In this document: positions 16,270-23,919 of the stretch, piece after piece
How positions within the stretch are numbered: position 1 is the stretch's first letter
Layout: each line of letters begins with the position of its first letter
Source: RUG572 sp964386385
GTDB lineage: Bacteria; Verrucomicrobiota; Kiritimatiellia; RFP12; UBA1067
Assembly (NCBI GenBank): GCA_964386385.1
Contig: CAYLRN010000004.1
Span: 62,001-126,000 of the forward strand
Direction of reading: 5' to 3'
Length of the DNA stretch: 64,000 nucleotides
Notes under the pieces: model-generated
Seen by the model: the letters and a program-made list of their open reading frames with translations, nothing else
The model's database searches: none
Told to the model about the DNA's origin: nothing
Translations under genes and position numbers: made by a program

Positions 16270-18516
16270 ATGACCCGCGCCGAGAAATGGGAGACGCTCG
16301 ACGACGATCTTCCATACACAGGCAAGGACCTCGACAGGAAAGTCGTAAACAAGAGCCAGATTCGCACAGTCATCTTGGAGTTCCAAAATGTCTTGTACTC
16401 CAAACTCTTCCCTCGCAGATCCGGCAGACATGTGCCAAAGACCCTCATTTTCGCCAAGGACGATTCGCACGCAAACGACATTGTCGACATCGTGCGCGAA
16501 GTGTTCGGCGAGGGCAACGATTTCTGCAAGAAGGTCACGTATCAGGGCGACGAAAATCCAAAGAGCATACTGTCGCAGTTCAGGAACGACTACTATCCCC
16601 GCATCGCCGTCACCGTCGACATGATTGCGACGGGCACGGACATGAAGCCGCTCGAATACCTTGTCTTCATGCGCGACGTTCGCAGCGCAAACTATTTCGA
16701 GCAGATGAAGGGACGCGGAACGCGTACCATTGACGTTGAGGCGCTCAAGAGGGTCACGCCGGACGCCAAAGACGGCAAACAGCACTACATCCTTGTCGAT
16801 GCGATCGGCGTGACGTCGTCGATGAAAGTCATATCAGGCGATTTCGAGAAGAAGCCGGGCGTCTCGCTCAAGGAACTTCTGCAAAAGGCCGCGCTTTCAC
16901 AACTGACCGCCGACGAGGGGTCGTCGCTTGCGAGATGCCTTGTAAAACTCGGAAATGTGTTGACGAATGACGAACAGGCGAAGATTGCGCAGCTGACGGG
17001 CGGCAAAGACCTTAAATCCGTGGCCAAAGACCTCCACTGCGCATTCGACCCCGACAACGTCAGCTCCGCTGCGACAGCGGAGAAGATTGCAGACCCCAAC
17101 CTGTCCGACGACGAAGCGAAGGCAAAGACCGAAGAGAGACTTCAAAACGAGGCCACAAAGCCGTTCACCGGGGTTCTGAATCAGTTTCTTGTGAACGAGT
17201 GGAACTGGCAGATTCTTAAGTCAAAAACCGGAACCGAACTGAAAGACTGCTACGAGAAACTTCTCGCCGTCCTCGGCAGCGAGCCAGGCATGCTTGGACA
17301 GATGTTCCTTCAGGCGAAGAACCATATCGGCACTCCGGCTCGTCTTGCAGGGGTGATAGACATGATCATCGGGCGCGAGACTTGGAGCGGAATGAACACC
17401 GACCTTAAAGGCGACATCTACGAGGAGCTTCTTGCCAAGACCGCCGAAGACAAGAAAAGCGACGCTGGACAGTACTTCACCGCCCGCGCCCTCATGTCGG
17501 CAATCATGCAGTGTGTCCGTCCACAGCCGGGCGAGACGATCTGCGACCCCGCCCGCGGAACGGGTGGATTCTTCCTCAAGGCATACGAATACATCCTCGA
17601 ACGCTTCGCGGACACAATGAACGTTCACCAGAAGAAGTTTCTGCGCGACGAGACTTTCTCCGGAAACGAGATCGTGCCCACCACGCGCCGCCTTTGCCTG
17701 ATGAACATGTATCTGCACAACATGGGCACTCTCGACGGAGCGGTCCCCATTGAACTCAAGGACGCGCTCGTGTCCTCGCCGTCAACCCTTGTGAAGATCG
17801 TCGCGACGAATCCTCCGTTCGGCAAGAAAACCGCCCAGACCGTCATCAACGAGGAAGGCGAGGAGAGCAAGGAGAAACAAATCTACAACCGCCAGGACTT
17901 CTGGTGCGTGACCTCGAACAAGCAGTTGAACTTCGTGCAGCACATCCGGACCCTGCTGCGCACGGACGGGCGGGCGGCAGTCGTCTTGCCGGATAATGTC
18001 CTGTTCGAGAAAGGCGCGGGGGAAACGATCCGCAGGAAGCTTATGGACACGATGGATCTCCATACCATTCTCCGCCTCCCGACTGGAATCTTCTACGCGC
18101 AGGGCGTAAGGGCAAATGTCCTCTTCTTCGATGCCCGTCCTGCCTCAAAGAACGTCCAGACAAAGGAAGTGTGGGTTTACGACTATCGCACGAACATCCA
18201 CCATACATTCAAGCCGAATCCGATGCGAGAAGAGGATCTTGCAGATTTCGTCAAATGCTACAATCCGGAAAACCGCCACAAGAGGCATGAGACCTGGAGC
18301 GAATCTAACCCGGACGGACGCTGGCGCAAGTTTTCATACGACGAGATCGTCAAGCGCGAAGCGACAAATCTCGACTTCAAGTGGATCAAGGAGAAGTCGG
18401 ATTCCGTGGAGGACGTCTCGCTTTCCGAACTCATTGACGAACTCAAATCGCACCGAGAGGCGTATGCTGCAGCCATCAATGGACTTGATGCAGCCCTTGC
18501 GGAGGTCGGTGAATGA
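16270..18516 (+). CDS. hsdM: fusion of truncated type I HsdR (C-terminal part) with HsdM methyltransferase
   Basis: The 748 residues are two parts in one frame. Residues 1 to about 298 are the C-terminal portion of a type I restriction subunit: the RecA2 helicase half (TLIFAKDDSHANDIV, TVDMIATGTD, MKGRGTRTI) and the EcoEI_R_C domain. The nuclease and the ATP-binding half of HsdR are missing. From about residue 310 the frame is HsdM, starting roughly 80 residues into the normal protein. It has the SAM motif DPARGTGGF (from Asp426) and the catalytic NPPF (514-517). Homology to HsdR continues upstream of the ATG back to about 16225, where a TAA lies in frame at 16207, so the 5' end was lost by deletion. 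It should methylate adenine with HsdS but cannot restrict. Its stop overlaps hsdS (ATGA). Confidence 0.88.
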   Translation: MTRAEKWETLDDDLPYTGKDLDRKVVNKSQIRTVILEFQNVLYSKLFPRRSGRHVPKTLIFAKDDSHANDIVDIVREVFGEGNDFCKKVTYQGDENPKSILSQFRNDYYPRIAVTVDMIATGTDMKPLEYLVFMRDVRSANYFEQMKGRGTRTIDVEALKRVTPDAKDGKQHYILVDAIGVTSSMKVISGDFEKKPGVSLKELLQKAALSQLTADEGSSLARCLVKLGNVLTNDEQAKIAQLTGGKDLKSVAKDLHCAFDPDNVSSAATAEKIADPNLSDDEAKAKTEERLQNEATKPFTGVLNQFLVNEWNWQILKSKTGTELKDCYEKLLAVLGSEPGMLGQMFLQAKNHIGTPARLAGVIDMIIGRETWSGMNTDLKGDIYEELLAKTAEDKKSDAGQYFTARALMSAIMQCVRPQPGETICDPARGTGGFFLKAYEYILERFADTMNVHQKKFLRDETFSGNEIVPTTRRLCLMNMYLHNMGTLDGAVPIELKDALVSSPSTLVKIVATNPPFGKKTAQTVINEEGEESKEKQIYNRQDFWCVTSNKQLNFVQHIRTLLRTDGRAAVVLPDNVLFEKGAGETIRRKLMDTMDLHTILRLPTGIFYAQGVRANVLFFDARPASKNVQTKEVWVYDYRTNIHHTFKPNPMREEDLADFVKCYNPENRHKRHETWSESNPDGRWRKFSYDEIVKREATNLDFKWIKEKSDSVEDVSLSELIDELKSHREAYAAAINGLDAALAEVGE

Positions 18517-19313
18517 CCACCGTCGAGAAAATCAAGGCGAAGATTCTCGACCTCGCCATTCGCGGCAAGCTCGTGCCGCAAGATTCCGCTGACGAGCCAG
18601 CGCGCGTTCTCCTTGAACGTATCAAGGCGGAGAAGGCGGAACTCGTCAAGGCCAAGAAGATAAAGAAGGACAATAATCCTTCCGAAATCGTCGTCGGTTC
18701 CGATGGGATGCCCTATGAGACCGTAAACGGCAAGACGAAGTGCATACAGGATGAAATCCCGTTTGAACTGCCGAAAGGCTGGGCGTGGGCAAGGTTGGGC
18801 GAGATTTCCAATTATGGGAAATGCCAAGGCGTGTCTGCAGGCGAAGTCTCTGCCAACACATGGTCGCTCGCTCTTGAAGACATTGAAAAAGGAACTGGAA
18901 AACTACTTGTTCGCAAACTTGTACAGGCCAAGCCATCGACAAGCTCAAAACACGGTTTTAGAAAAGGAATGTTGTTGTACAGCAAATTGCGCACCTATTT
19001 GAACAAGGTACTCATTGCCGACATGGACGGAGTTTGCACATCTGAAATAATCCCAATTTCCTTTGAAGGAGGAATATTACCTACGTTCATGCGAATAATC
19101 TTGATGTCGCCATACTTTCTTTCATACACGGCAAGTAAGGATTATGGCGTCAAGATGCCTCGCCTCGGCAAGTCAGACGCGCGAGCGGCACTCATTCCAA
19201 TTCCCCCCCTCGCCGAGCAGAGGCGCATTGTGGCGAAGGCCGAAACTAACTGCATACGCCGACAGGGCTGGCGTGGCGGCGGACGGGCTGGAAGCGACGG
19301 CGCGGCGGATTGA
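18513..19313 (+). CDS. hsdS: type I specificity subunit HsdS, first half, ended by frameshift
   Basis: The 266 residues comprise the conserved opening repeat (KILDLAIRGKLVPQD), one target recognition domain (from FELPKGWAWARLGE to MPRLGKSDARAALIPIPPLAEQRRIVAKAE), and a short unrelated tail. At 19246-19250 (GAAAC) one extra A shifts the frame. Removing it joins the reading to ELTAYADRAGVAADGLEATARRIERK and the second half, giving a normal two-domain HsdS of about 517 residues. Half-length HsdS proteins can dimerise and still direct methylation, so the product may be active. It overlaps hsdM by 4 bases. Confidence 0.85.
   Translation: MTTVEKIKAKILDLAIRGKLVPQDSADEPARVLLERIKAEKAELVKAKKIKKDNNPSEIVVGSDGMPYETVNGKTKCIQDEIPFELPKGWAWARLGEISNYGKCQGVSAGEVSANTWSLALEDIEKGTGKLLVRKLVQAKPSTSSKHGFRKGMLLYSKLRTYLNKVLIADMDGVCTSEIIPISFEGGILPTFMRIILMSPYFLSYTASKDYGVKMPRLGKSDARAALIPIPPLAEQRRIVAKAETNCIRRQGWRGGGRAGSDGAAD
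18720..18799 (+). repeat. 80-bp inverted repeat, expressed hsdS copy
   Basis: This stretch just 5' of the first target recognition domain matches the reverse complement of 22762-22841 at 78 of 80 positions. The two mismatches are adjacent. It is the likely crossover region for TRD exchange. Confidence 0.8.
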
Positions 19314-20067
19314 AAGGAAGATTCTCGACCTTGCCATTCGCGGAAAGCTCGTCCCGCAAGACCCGTCCGACGAGCCTACGGTCGAACTGCTGAAGCGCGT
19401 CGCCGCCGAGCGACAGGCGCTCGTAAAGGCAGGGAAACTGAAGGTGAGCAAGGCCGAAGCCACTTTCCTCCGCGCTTCCGATAGGCCCGCCTATGCGACG
19501 CCGGAGGGAGGGTCGCGCTCCTGCGCGACCGCCGACGCTCCGTTCCCCATCCCGCCGGGTTGGAAATGGGTGCGCCTGGGGGATGTGTCAAACTATGGGC
19601 AATGTTCGAGCGTAGGCGTCATCGACATTGATTCAAATACATGGTCGCCTGACCTGGAAGACATAGAGAAAGACTCTGGACGGCTTGTCGTGCGCAAGAC
19701 CGCAGCGGAAAGGCAATCGGAAAGCAGCAGACATACGTTCACAAAAGGAACGTTGCTTTACAGCAAGCTCCGCACATACCTGAACAAGGTTCTTGTCGCC
19801 GACATGGACGGCGTATGTACGTCCGAAATCGTTCCCGTGGAATTGCACGGCGGCATCAGCGCGGAATATGTCCGCCTTGTCCTGATGTCGCCGTACTTTC
19901 TGGAATACACGGCTTCAAGGGGCTATGGCGTGAAGATGCCGCGTATTGGGACGAATGACATGAGGGCGACGTCCATCCCCCTCCCACCCCTTGCCGAGCA
20001 GAAGCGGATTGTGGCGAAGGTCGAGGGGGTGAAAGCCCTGTTGGACAATCTGAAAAGCCGATTTTAG
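19249..20067 (+). pseudogene. second half of hsdS, out of frame with first half
   Basis: Read in the frame after the extra A, this encodes the central repeat (ARRIERKILDLAIRGKLVPQD), a second target recognition domain (PPGWKWVRLGDVSNYGQ to MPRIGTNDMRATSIPLPPLAEQ) and the closing helix KVEGVKALLDNL. No good start codon and ribosome site precede it, so it is probably untranslated in the present state. Both recognition domains have the same segments (NYG.C, NTWS..LEDIEK, YLNKVL.ADMDGVCTSEI), so the intact protein should read two similar half-sites. A family B palindrome (about 19509-19532) is inserted in frame in the linker before the domain, encoding GGSRSCAT. Confidence 0.8.
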
Positions 20068-20095
20068 CCGCTGTCACATTTGACTGTGAGACATG

Positions 20096-20135
20096 TTCAT
20101 CCCTACACGAGTTTGCAAACTCGTGTAGGGATGAA
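20096..20135. repeat. 40-bp perfect palindrome, copy 1
   Basis: The half-site is TTCATCCCTACACGAGTTTG, followed immediately by its exact reverse complement, centred at 20115/20116. It lies just past hsdS and just past the end of the convergent regulator gene. Two relatives are at 20753 and 22178. Confidence 0.92.
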
Positions 20136-20140
20136 ATCGT

Positions 20141-20740
20141 TCAGGAGAGACAGAGTTCGGAAAGTCCTAGGACTGCTTTTGAAGGATGCGGGACGGCTCT
20201 CGTTCTCGCAGGAAGGCCGTGGCGGATGGGCGTTTCAACTTCCGCAAAACCATTGCGGCAAAGCGTTCGGCGATGCTTCAGGACTGTTCTGGCGGATATT
20301 CGGAGCTGTCGGCCAATCTCCTCGCAATCGACCCATCCGCCGGTCTTCAGCAGATACTTCATCATTTTGACGGCATTCGACGTCCGCAGCGCCGAAAAGA
20401 GCGCAATGACCTCTTCGTCGCTTCTGCCTTCCTGAAACATCCCCATGACGATTTCCATCACCCTGCCGGCCTGTGGGACAATGGGGTCGGACTTGAACTC
20501 GTAGAACACGTTGACGGACTTTCGCCTTGCATGGATCAGTCCGCGAGCCTGCAGTTCCTTGAGATAGAGACTTATCGTTCCCTTGCGCATCGCCGTCTGG
20601 CGCACCATACCCATGACCGTCAACGACTTCTCCTTCATCAAGATCCGCAGGATGCGAAGCCGCACGGGGTTTGCTACGACACGGCACGTTTTCCACAAGG
20701 TCGGCGACAGCGCGTTCAATTTTGTCGGGGTGCGTTTCAT
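20141..20740 (-). CDS. winged-helix (ArsR-like) transcriptional regulator
   Basis: From the ATG at 20740 there are 199 residues. Residues about 20-80 form a winged helix of ArsR type (VANPVRLRILRILMKEKSLTV, then KGTISLYLKELQARGLIHARRKSVNVFYEF). A second HTH-like segment is near 160 (IGRQLRISARTVLKHRRTL). A TATAAT box ends 7 bases before the ATG, so the message is predicted to be leaderless. The gene is flanked by palindromes 1 and 2, and palindrome 2 directly adjoins the -10, so it may be an operator. It diverges from the recombinase gene and may control it. A longer in-frame start at 20965 is rejected because it crosses the promoter. Confidence 0.8.
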   Translation of the reverse strand: MKRTPTKLNALSPTLWKTCRVVANPVRLRILRILMKEKSLTVMGMVRQTAMRKGTISLYLKELQARGLIHARRKSVNVFYEFKSDPIVPQAGRVMEIVMGMFQEGRSDEEVIALFSALRTSNAVKMMKYLLKTGGWVDCEEIGRQLRISARTVLKHRRTLCRNGFAEVETPIRHGLPARTRAVPHPSKAVLGLSELCLS

Positions 20741-20752
20741 GGCGGTGATTAT

Positions 20753-20792
20753 ACCATCCCTGCACGAGTTTGCAAACTCGTGTAGGGATGGT
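20753..20792. repeat. 40-bp palindrome, copy 2 (one mismatch)
   Basis: The left half ACCATCCCTGCACGAGTTTG is followed by its reverse complement apart from one G:T position, centred at 20772/20773. It lies in the divergent control region between the winged-helix gene and the recombinase, next to the TGGTATAAT (minus strand) at 20748-20756. Confidence 0.9.
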
Positions 20793-20883
20793 GTTGCCAA
20801 AATATGCAGAATCGTCTGCAGGACAGAAGGCCTCATGACACTTAGTTTCGCTATCATGGCTGACCTTGCGAAAGGGAACTGCC

Positions 20884-21693
20884 ATGATAGACCTTGAAGG
20901 ATTCGACGCATTCCTGCGGAGGACAAACAAGTCGGACAACACAATCGCCTCGTATCTCTATGCATTGCGGCAGTTCGCCGCGCTTCACGCGAAGATCGAC
21001 AGGCAAACGCTTGGCCCGCACAAGGCGTATCTGCTTGAACACTTCAAGCCGAAGACGGTCAACGTACGACTGCTTGCGCTCAACTGCTACGCCGGAAGCA
21101 TCGGCAAGCCCGAACTCAAGATTCCGCTCGTGCGCATACAGCAGAAGCCGTTCCTCGAGAATGTCATCAGTGACGCCGACTACGCGTACTTCAAGCGGCG
21201 GCTGGACAATCCGTCGGAACGGTACTGGTACTTCGTCGTTCGCTTCCTTGCGGCGACGGGTGCGCGCATCAGCGAACTTCTCCAGTTGAAGGTGGAACAC
21301 GTCGTCCTGGGACATGTCGACCTCTACTCCAAGGGTGGCAAGATGCGCCGCATCTACATCCCTCAGAAACTTGTTGAAGAGTCGTTGTCTTGGCTCTCTT
21401 CGCGCAATCAAACGACAGGCTTCATCTTCGTCAACCGAAGCGGCGAACGCATCACGGCAAGAGGAATCGCCGCGCAGCTGAAGAAACTGGCAATCAAGTA
21501 CAAATTGAATCCTGCGGTTGTCTGTCCACACTCATTCCGCCACCGGTTTGCCAAGAACTTCCTTGAAAGGTTCAACGACATATCACTGCTTGCAGACCTC
21601 ATGGGACATGAAAGCATAGAGACGACGAGAATCTACCTCCGACGCACAAGCACGGAGCAACGCTCAATCGTCGATAGGGTTGTGACGTGGTGA
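20884..21693 (+). CDS. tyrosine recombinase (XerC/D-like integrase)
   Basis: The start at 20884 has AAAGGGA 6 bases upstream and gives 269 residues. Residues 5-75 are a SAM-like N-terminal DNA-binding domain. The catalytic set is complete: Arg128 (GARISELL), Lys150/153 in the beta-hairpin, His216 and Arg219 (HSFRHRFAK), His242 (LMGHESIETT) and the nucleophile Tyr251. It lies between an expressed hsdS and an inverted silent hsdS copy, the usual arrangement for recombinases that invert specificity genes. The palindromes at 20096, 20753 and 22178 are candidate recombination or regulatory sites. Confidence 0.92.
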   Translation: MIDLEGFDAFLRRTNKSDNTIASYLYALRQFAALHAKIDRQTLGPHKAYLLEHFKPKTVNVRLLALNCYAGSIGKPELKIPLVRIQQKPFLENVISDADYAYFKRRLDNPSERYWYFVVRFLAATGARISELLQLKVEHVVLGHVDLYSKGGKMRRIYIPQKLVEESLSWLSSRNQTTGFIFVNRSGERITARGIAAQLKKLAIKYKLNPAVVCPHSFRHRFAKNFLERFNDISLLADLMGHESIETTRIYLRRTSTEQRSIVDRVVTW

Positions 21694-21782
21694 AGTTTGC
21701 GGAACGATGTCCTTCGCAATTGGCGTGAAAATCCCGCCGCTATCATTCCGCAAATGTGATATCACATACGGACAAGAACGAA

Positions 21783-22166
21783 ATGGTAATAATATACGAA
21801 TCGTGCGAAGAAACCGCCAAGCGACAGCGGACCTCCGCTCGGCGTGTACATGTTCTCTGCGCAAACAGATAGGGCGAAGGCGCTCGGCGCGACGGCAAAC
21901 TGTGGATGATTCCGCAGACGACAGGAAAGCCGCTCGACGGTCGGACGAAACGCAGGCTTGTGATTCCCGCAGCCATGCGCGGAGAAATCATCGAAGTCGA
22001 CAGTCTCAAGGACAAACTTGCCGACAGGCGCATTACGAGGCGTTCACGTCATGTCACGCCAAAGGCGACGGCGCGCCAATGCTTGCGATATTCGCGGAGC
22101 GTGAACGACCGAGACTTGCGGATTGCCTGTCTATTTTTACATTCGTGCCACTTGCCCGTATTTTAA
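21783..22166 (+). pseudogene. helix-turn-helix protein broken by a TAG codon
   Basis: The frame from ATG 21783 reads ESCEETAKRQRTSARRVHVLCA and, after a TAG at 21870-21872 (codon 30), continues GEGARRDGKLWMIPQTTGKP. This is the same MerR/excisionase-like helix-turn-helix seen at the start of the Fic protein at 4639. The stop falls inside the domain. The rest, to the TAA at 22164, has no clear domain. The region 21694-21782 and the tail up to palindrome 3 show no other gene. Confidence 0.65.
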
Positions 22167-22177
22167 GAGGGGAATCT

Positions 22178-22223
22178 CATTCCACCCCTACACGAGTTTG
22201 CAAACTCGTGTAGGGGTGGAATG
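22178..22223. repeat. 46-bp perfect palindrome, copy 3
   Basis: The centre (22200/22201) and inner 13 bases per arm (CTACACGAGTTTG) equal copies 1 and 2. The outer arm differs (CATTCCACCC) but is again perfectly self-complementary. It separates the broken HTH gene from the silent hsdS copy. Confidence 0.92.
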
Positions 22224-22261
22224 TGCCGCTCATGCCAATCTGATTATGCCTGAAACCGTTA

Positions 22262-23030
22262 TTTCAGTTTGTCAAGCAGGGCAAACAGTTCTTCGACCTT
22301 CGCCGCAATCCGCCTCTACTCGGCGAGGGGGGGGAAGAGGTACGATCAATTCGTTCAAGTATTCGGCTTTCAGATTCCTTATGTTTGTACCTTTGGATTT
22401 TTCGCGTATGTGCTTGCGGTAATAGTCTCCTAAAAAAACAAGTGGCAGCCATCCAGTTACCTCTTCCGATACAGCCCGCACAATTCTCAAAAAAGCACCG
22501 ATCTGTACGCTGGGCATATCCTGGCGCACAATTGCCGGCCGTCCAATCACCGCACTGCTGCCCGTTGAGGCCACAACAACAACATCACCCTTTGAGACTG
22601 CCATTGTAGCGTCAGCATATACGTTCGGAAGGAACACATCATCATCGTAAAGGTAAACGTTTGCGTCTTCTTTGATATTACCTCCACGAAGTATTCGCAC
22701 ACCTTCATGTGTCACATCATTCTTCTGATATGATGCTCTAGCAATAATTTGAACGAGATTTCCCAACCTTGCCCACGCCCAGCCTTTCGGCAGTTCAAAC
22801 GGGATTTCATCCTGCGTGCACTTCGTCTTGCCGTTTACGGTCCCATAGGCGGGCCTATCGGAAGCGCGGAAGATGACGGATTCGGCGGTGCGCGAGGACA
22901 CGCGCCCTCCCTTTCGTCCACGAGAGGCACGACGCTCCCCTATGCGCTTCAGGAGTTCGCCCGCAGGTTCGTCGCACTAGTCTTGCGGAACAAGTATGCC
23001 TCTGATTGCAAGATCGATAATCACTACCAT
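22262..23030 (-). pseudogene. silent, inverted hsdS half-gene with a distinct recognition domain
   Basis: On the minus strand the frame starts at the conserved IIDLAIRGILVPQD (about 23022), meets a TAG right after it, then reads CDEPAGELLKRIGERR. The 80-bp shared segment (ELPKGWAWARLG) comes next, and then a recognition domain unlike the two expressed ones (NVYLYDDDVFLPNVYADATMAVSKGDVVVV). At the end a C8 tract (22327-22334) shifts the frame; with C7, as in the expressed copy, it would read PLPPLAE followed by TAG in place of the usual Gln. It therefore serves as sequence stock for hsdS, not as a gene. Confidence 0.82.
22762..22841 (-). repeat. 80-bp inverted repeat, silent hsdS copy
   Basis: This stretch matches 18720-18799 in inverted orientation at 78 of 80 positions. 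Exchange between the two would invert about 4 kb carrying the recombinase and the regulator and would place the silent recognition domain behind hsdM. Confidence 0.8.
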
Positions 23031-23510
23031 GCAATAGAGTGGCTTTAGAGTGCAGATATGTTGCGTTCTCTGCCATAAGCGCACGATTGGGAAATCGCTT
23101 CAAGAAGCGTGTGATGACGTATTCTGCCGAAATCTGTTTTTAGGGCGTTCCTTTCCGTCCCGGGCATGTGCCATCCAATGGCCAGTCGTTCAAAGCGCCC
23201 GGCAGATACGGCATTCTTTCGTCTGGCGGAGGCTTGTTCCGGCTCGATGCCACGCAATAGAAATCGCGCACGGATTCAAGCGAACGCCTCAGCCAGATCG
23301 TGTTCTTGATGACGGCAATCTATTCGATCCTGTACCCGGGAAGGTGTCATTGGACTATTTAGTGTCTGCCCAGCAATTCAAAGAGGAGCGCTACAGGCGG
23401 CTGTTCGCGTCGCGGCGCGGGGGAGGCGGACGACTCCACCTCGTGGCATTTCATCGAGATTCCAGAGGATGGCGCATGAACGCGCCGCAAGACGCCCTTT
23501 GTTGGGCAGA
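23031..23510. other. 480 bases without a recognisable gene
   Basis: Between the silent hsdS copy and the right island boundary there is no open frame with a credible start and family match. A plus-strand stretch around 23300-23410 (DGNLFDPVPGKVSLDYLVSA) reads like a coding remnant. I could not place it. Confidence 0.4.
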
Positions 23511-23592
23511 CACTAAGTAGTTAAGTTGCTGTCTCTCATTTAGGCGCTTGACCACTCACGCACTTAACCACTTAACTACTTAACCACTTAAT
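23511..23592. repeat. right boundary of R-M island with TTAAGTGG-type repeats
   Basis: CTAAGTAGTTAAGTTG (23513-23528) is a direct near-copy of the left boundary. ACTTAACCACTTAAT (23578-23592) is its exact inverted copy, preceded by a further ACTTAACCACTTAACT unit from 23562. The last copy overlaps the 3' end and stop codon of the YkgJ gene. Confidence 0.7.
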
Positions 23593-23918
23593 CCCCGAAG
23601 GGCGGGACAGACGGAATGGGAATCGAGGTTGGTCCACTCAAACGGGAAGGTGCGGCACTTGTCGGGCTTGACCGGGTTTATCAGGCAGAGGTTGTCCTCC
23701 GAGAGATAGACGCACGCGCCGTCCGGGCGGCTCTTGAGAATCAGTCCGCGCCTGTCGGGGGCGAGTTCCGTTTCGCTTTCGATGAACTTCGCCTCGTCCA
23801 TGCGGAGATGCGCGGCTATGCGCGCGATCTCCGCATCGGACACGCGGACGATTCCGTTCTTTATCCGGCAGCAGGCGCCGCACGTCAGGCAGTGGAACGC
23901 CTTGCCAATGCCGTCCAT
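23580..23918 (-). CDS. YkgJ-type cysteine-cluster protein
   Basis: The 112 residues carry the N-terminal CLTCGACC cluster and later CLINPVKPDKCRTFPFEW and a final Cys. This is the pattern of the YkgJ/UPF0153 family, thought to bind a zinc or iron-sulfur centre, with no proven function. The ATG is one base past the GH127 stop, so it is the last gene of that operon. Its last codons (RGLSG and TAA) lie within the island boundary repeat at 23578-23592. Confidence 0.85.
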   Translation of the reverse strand: MDGIGKAFHCLTCGACCRIKNGIVRVSDAEIARIAAHLRMDEAKFIESETELAPDRRGLILKSRPDGACVYLSEDNLCLINPVKPDKCRTFPFEWTNLDSHSVCPALRGLSG

Positions 23919-23919
23919 C

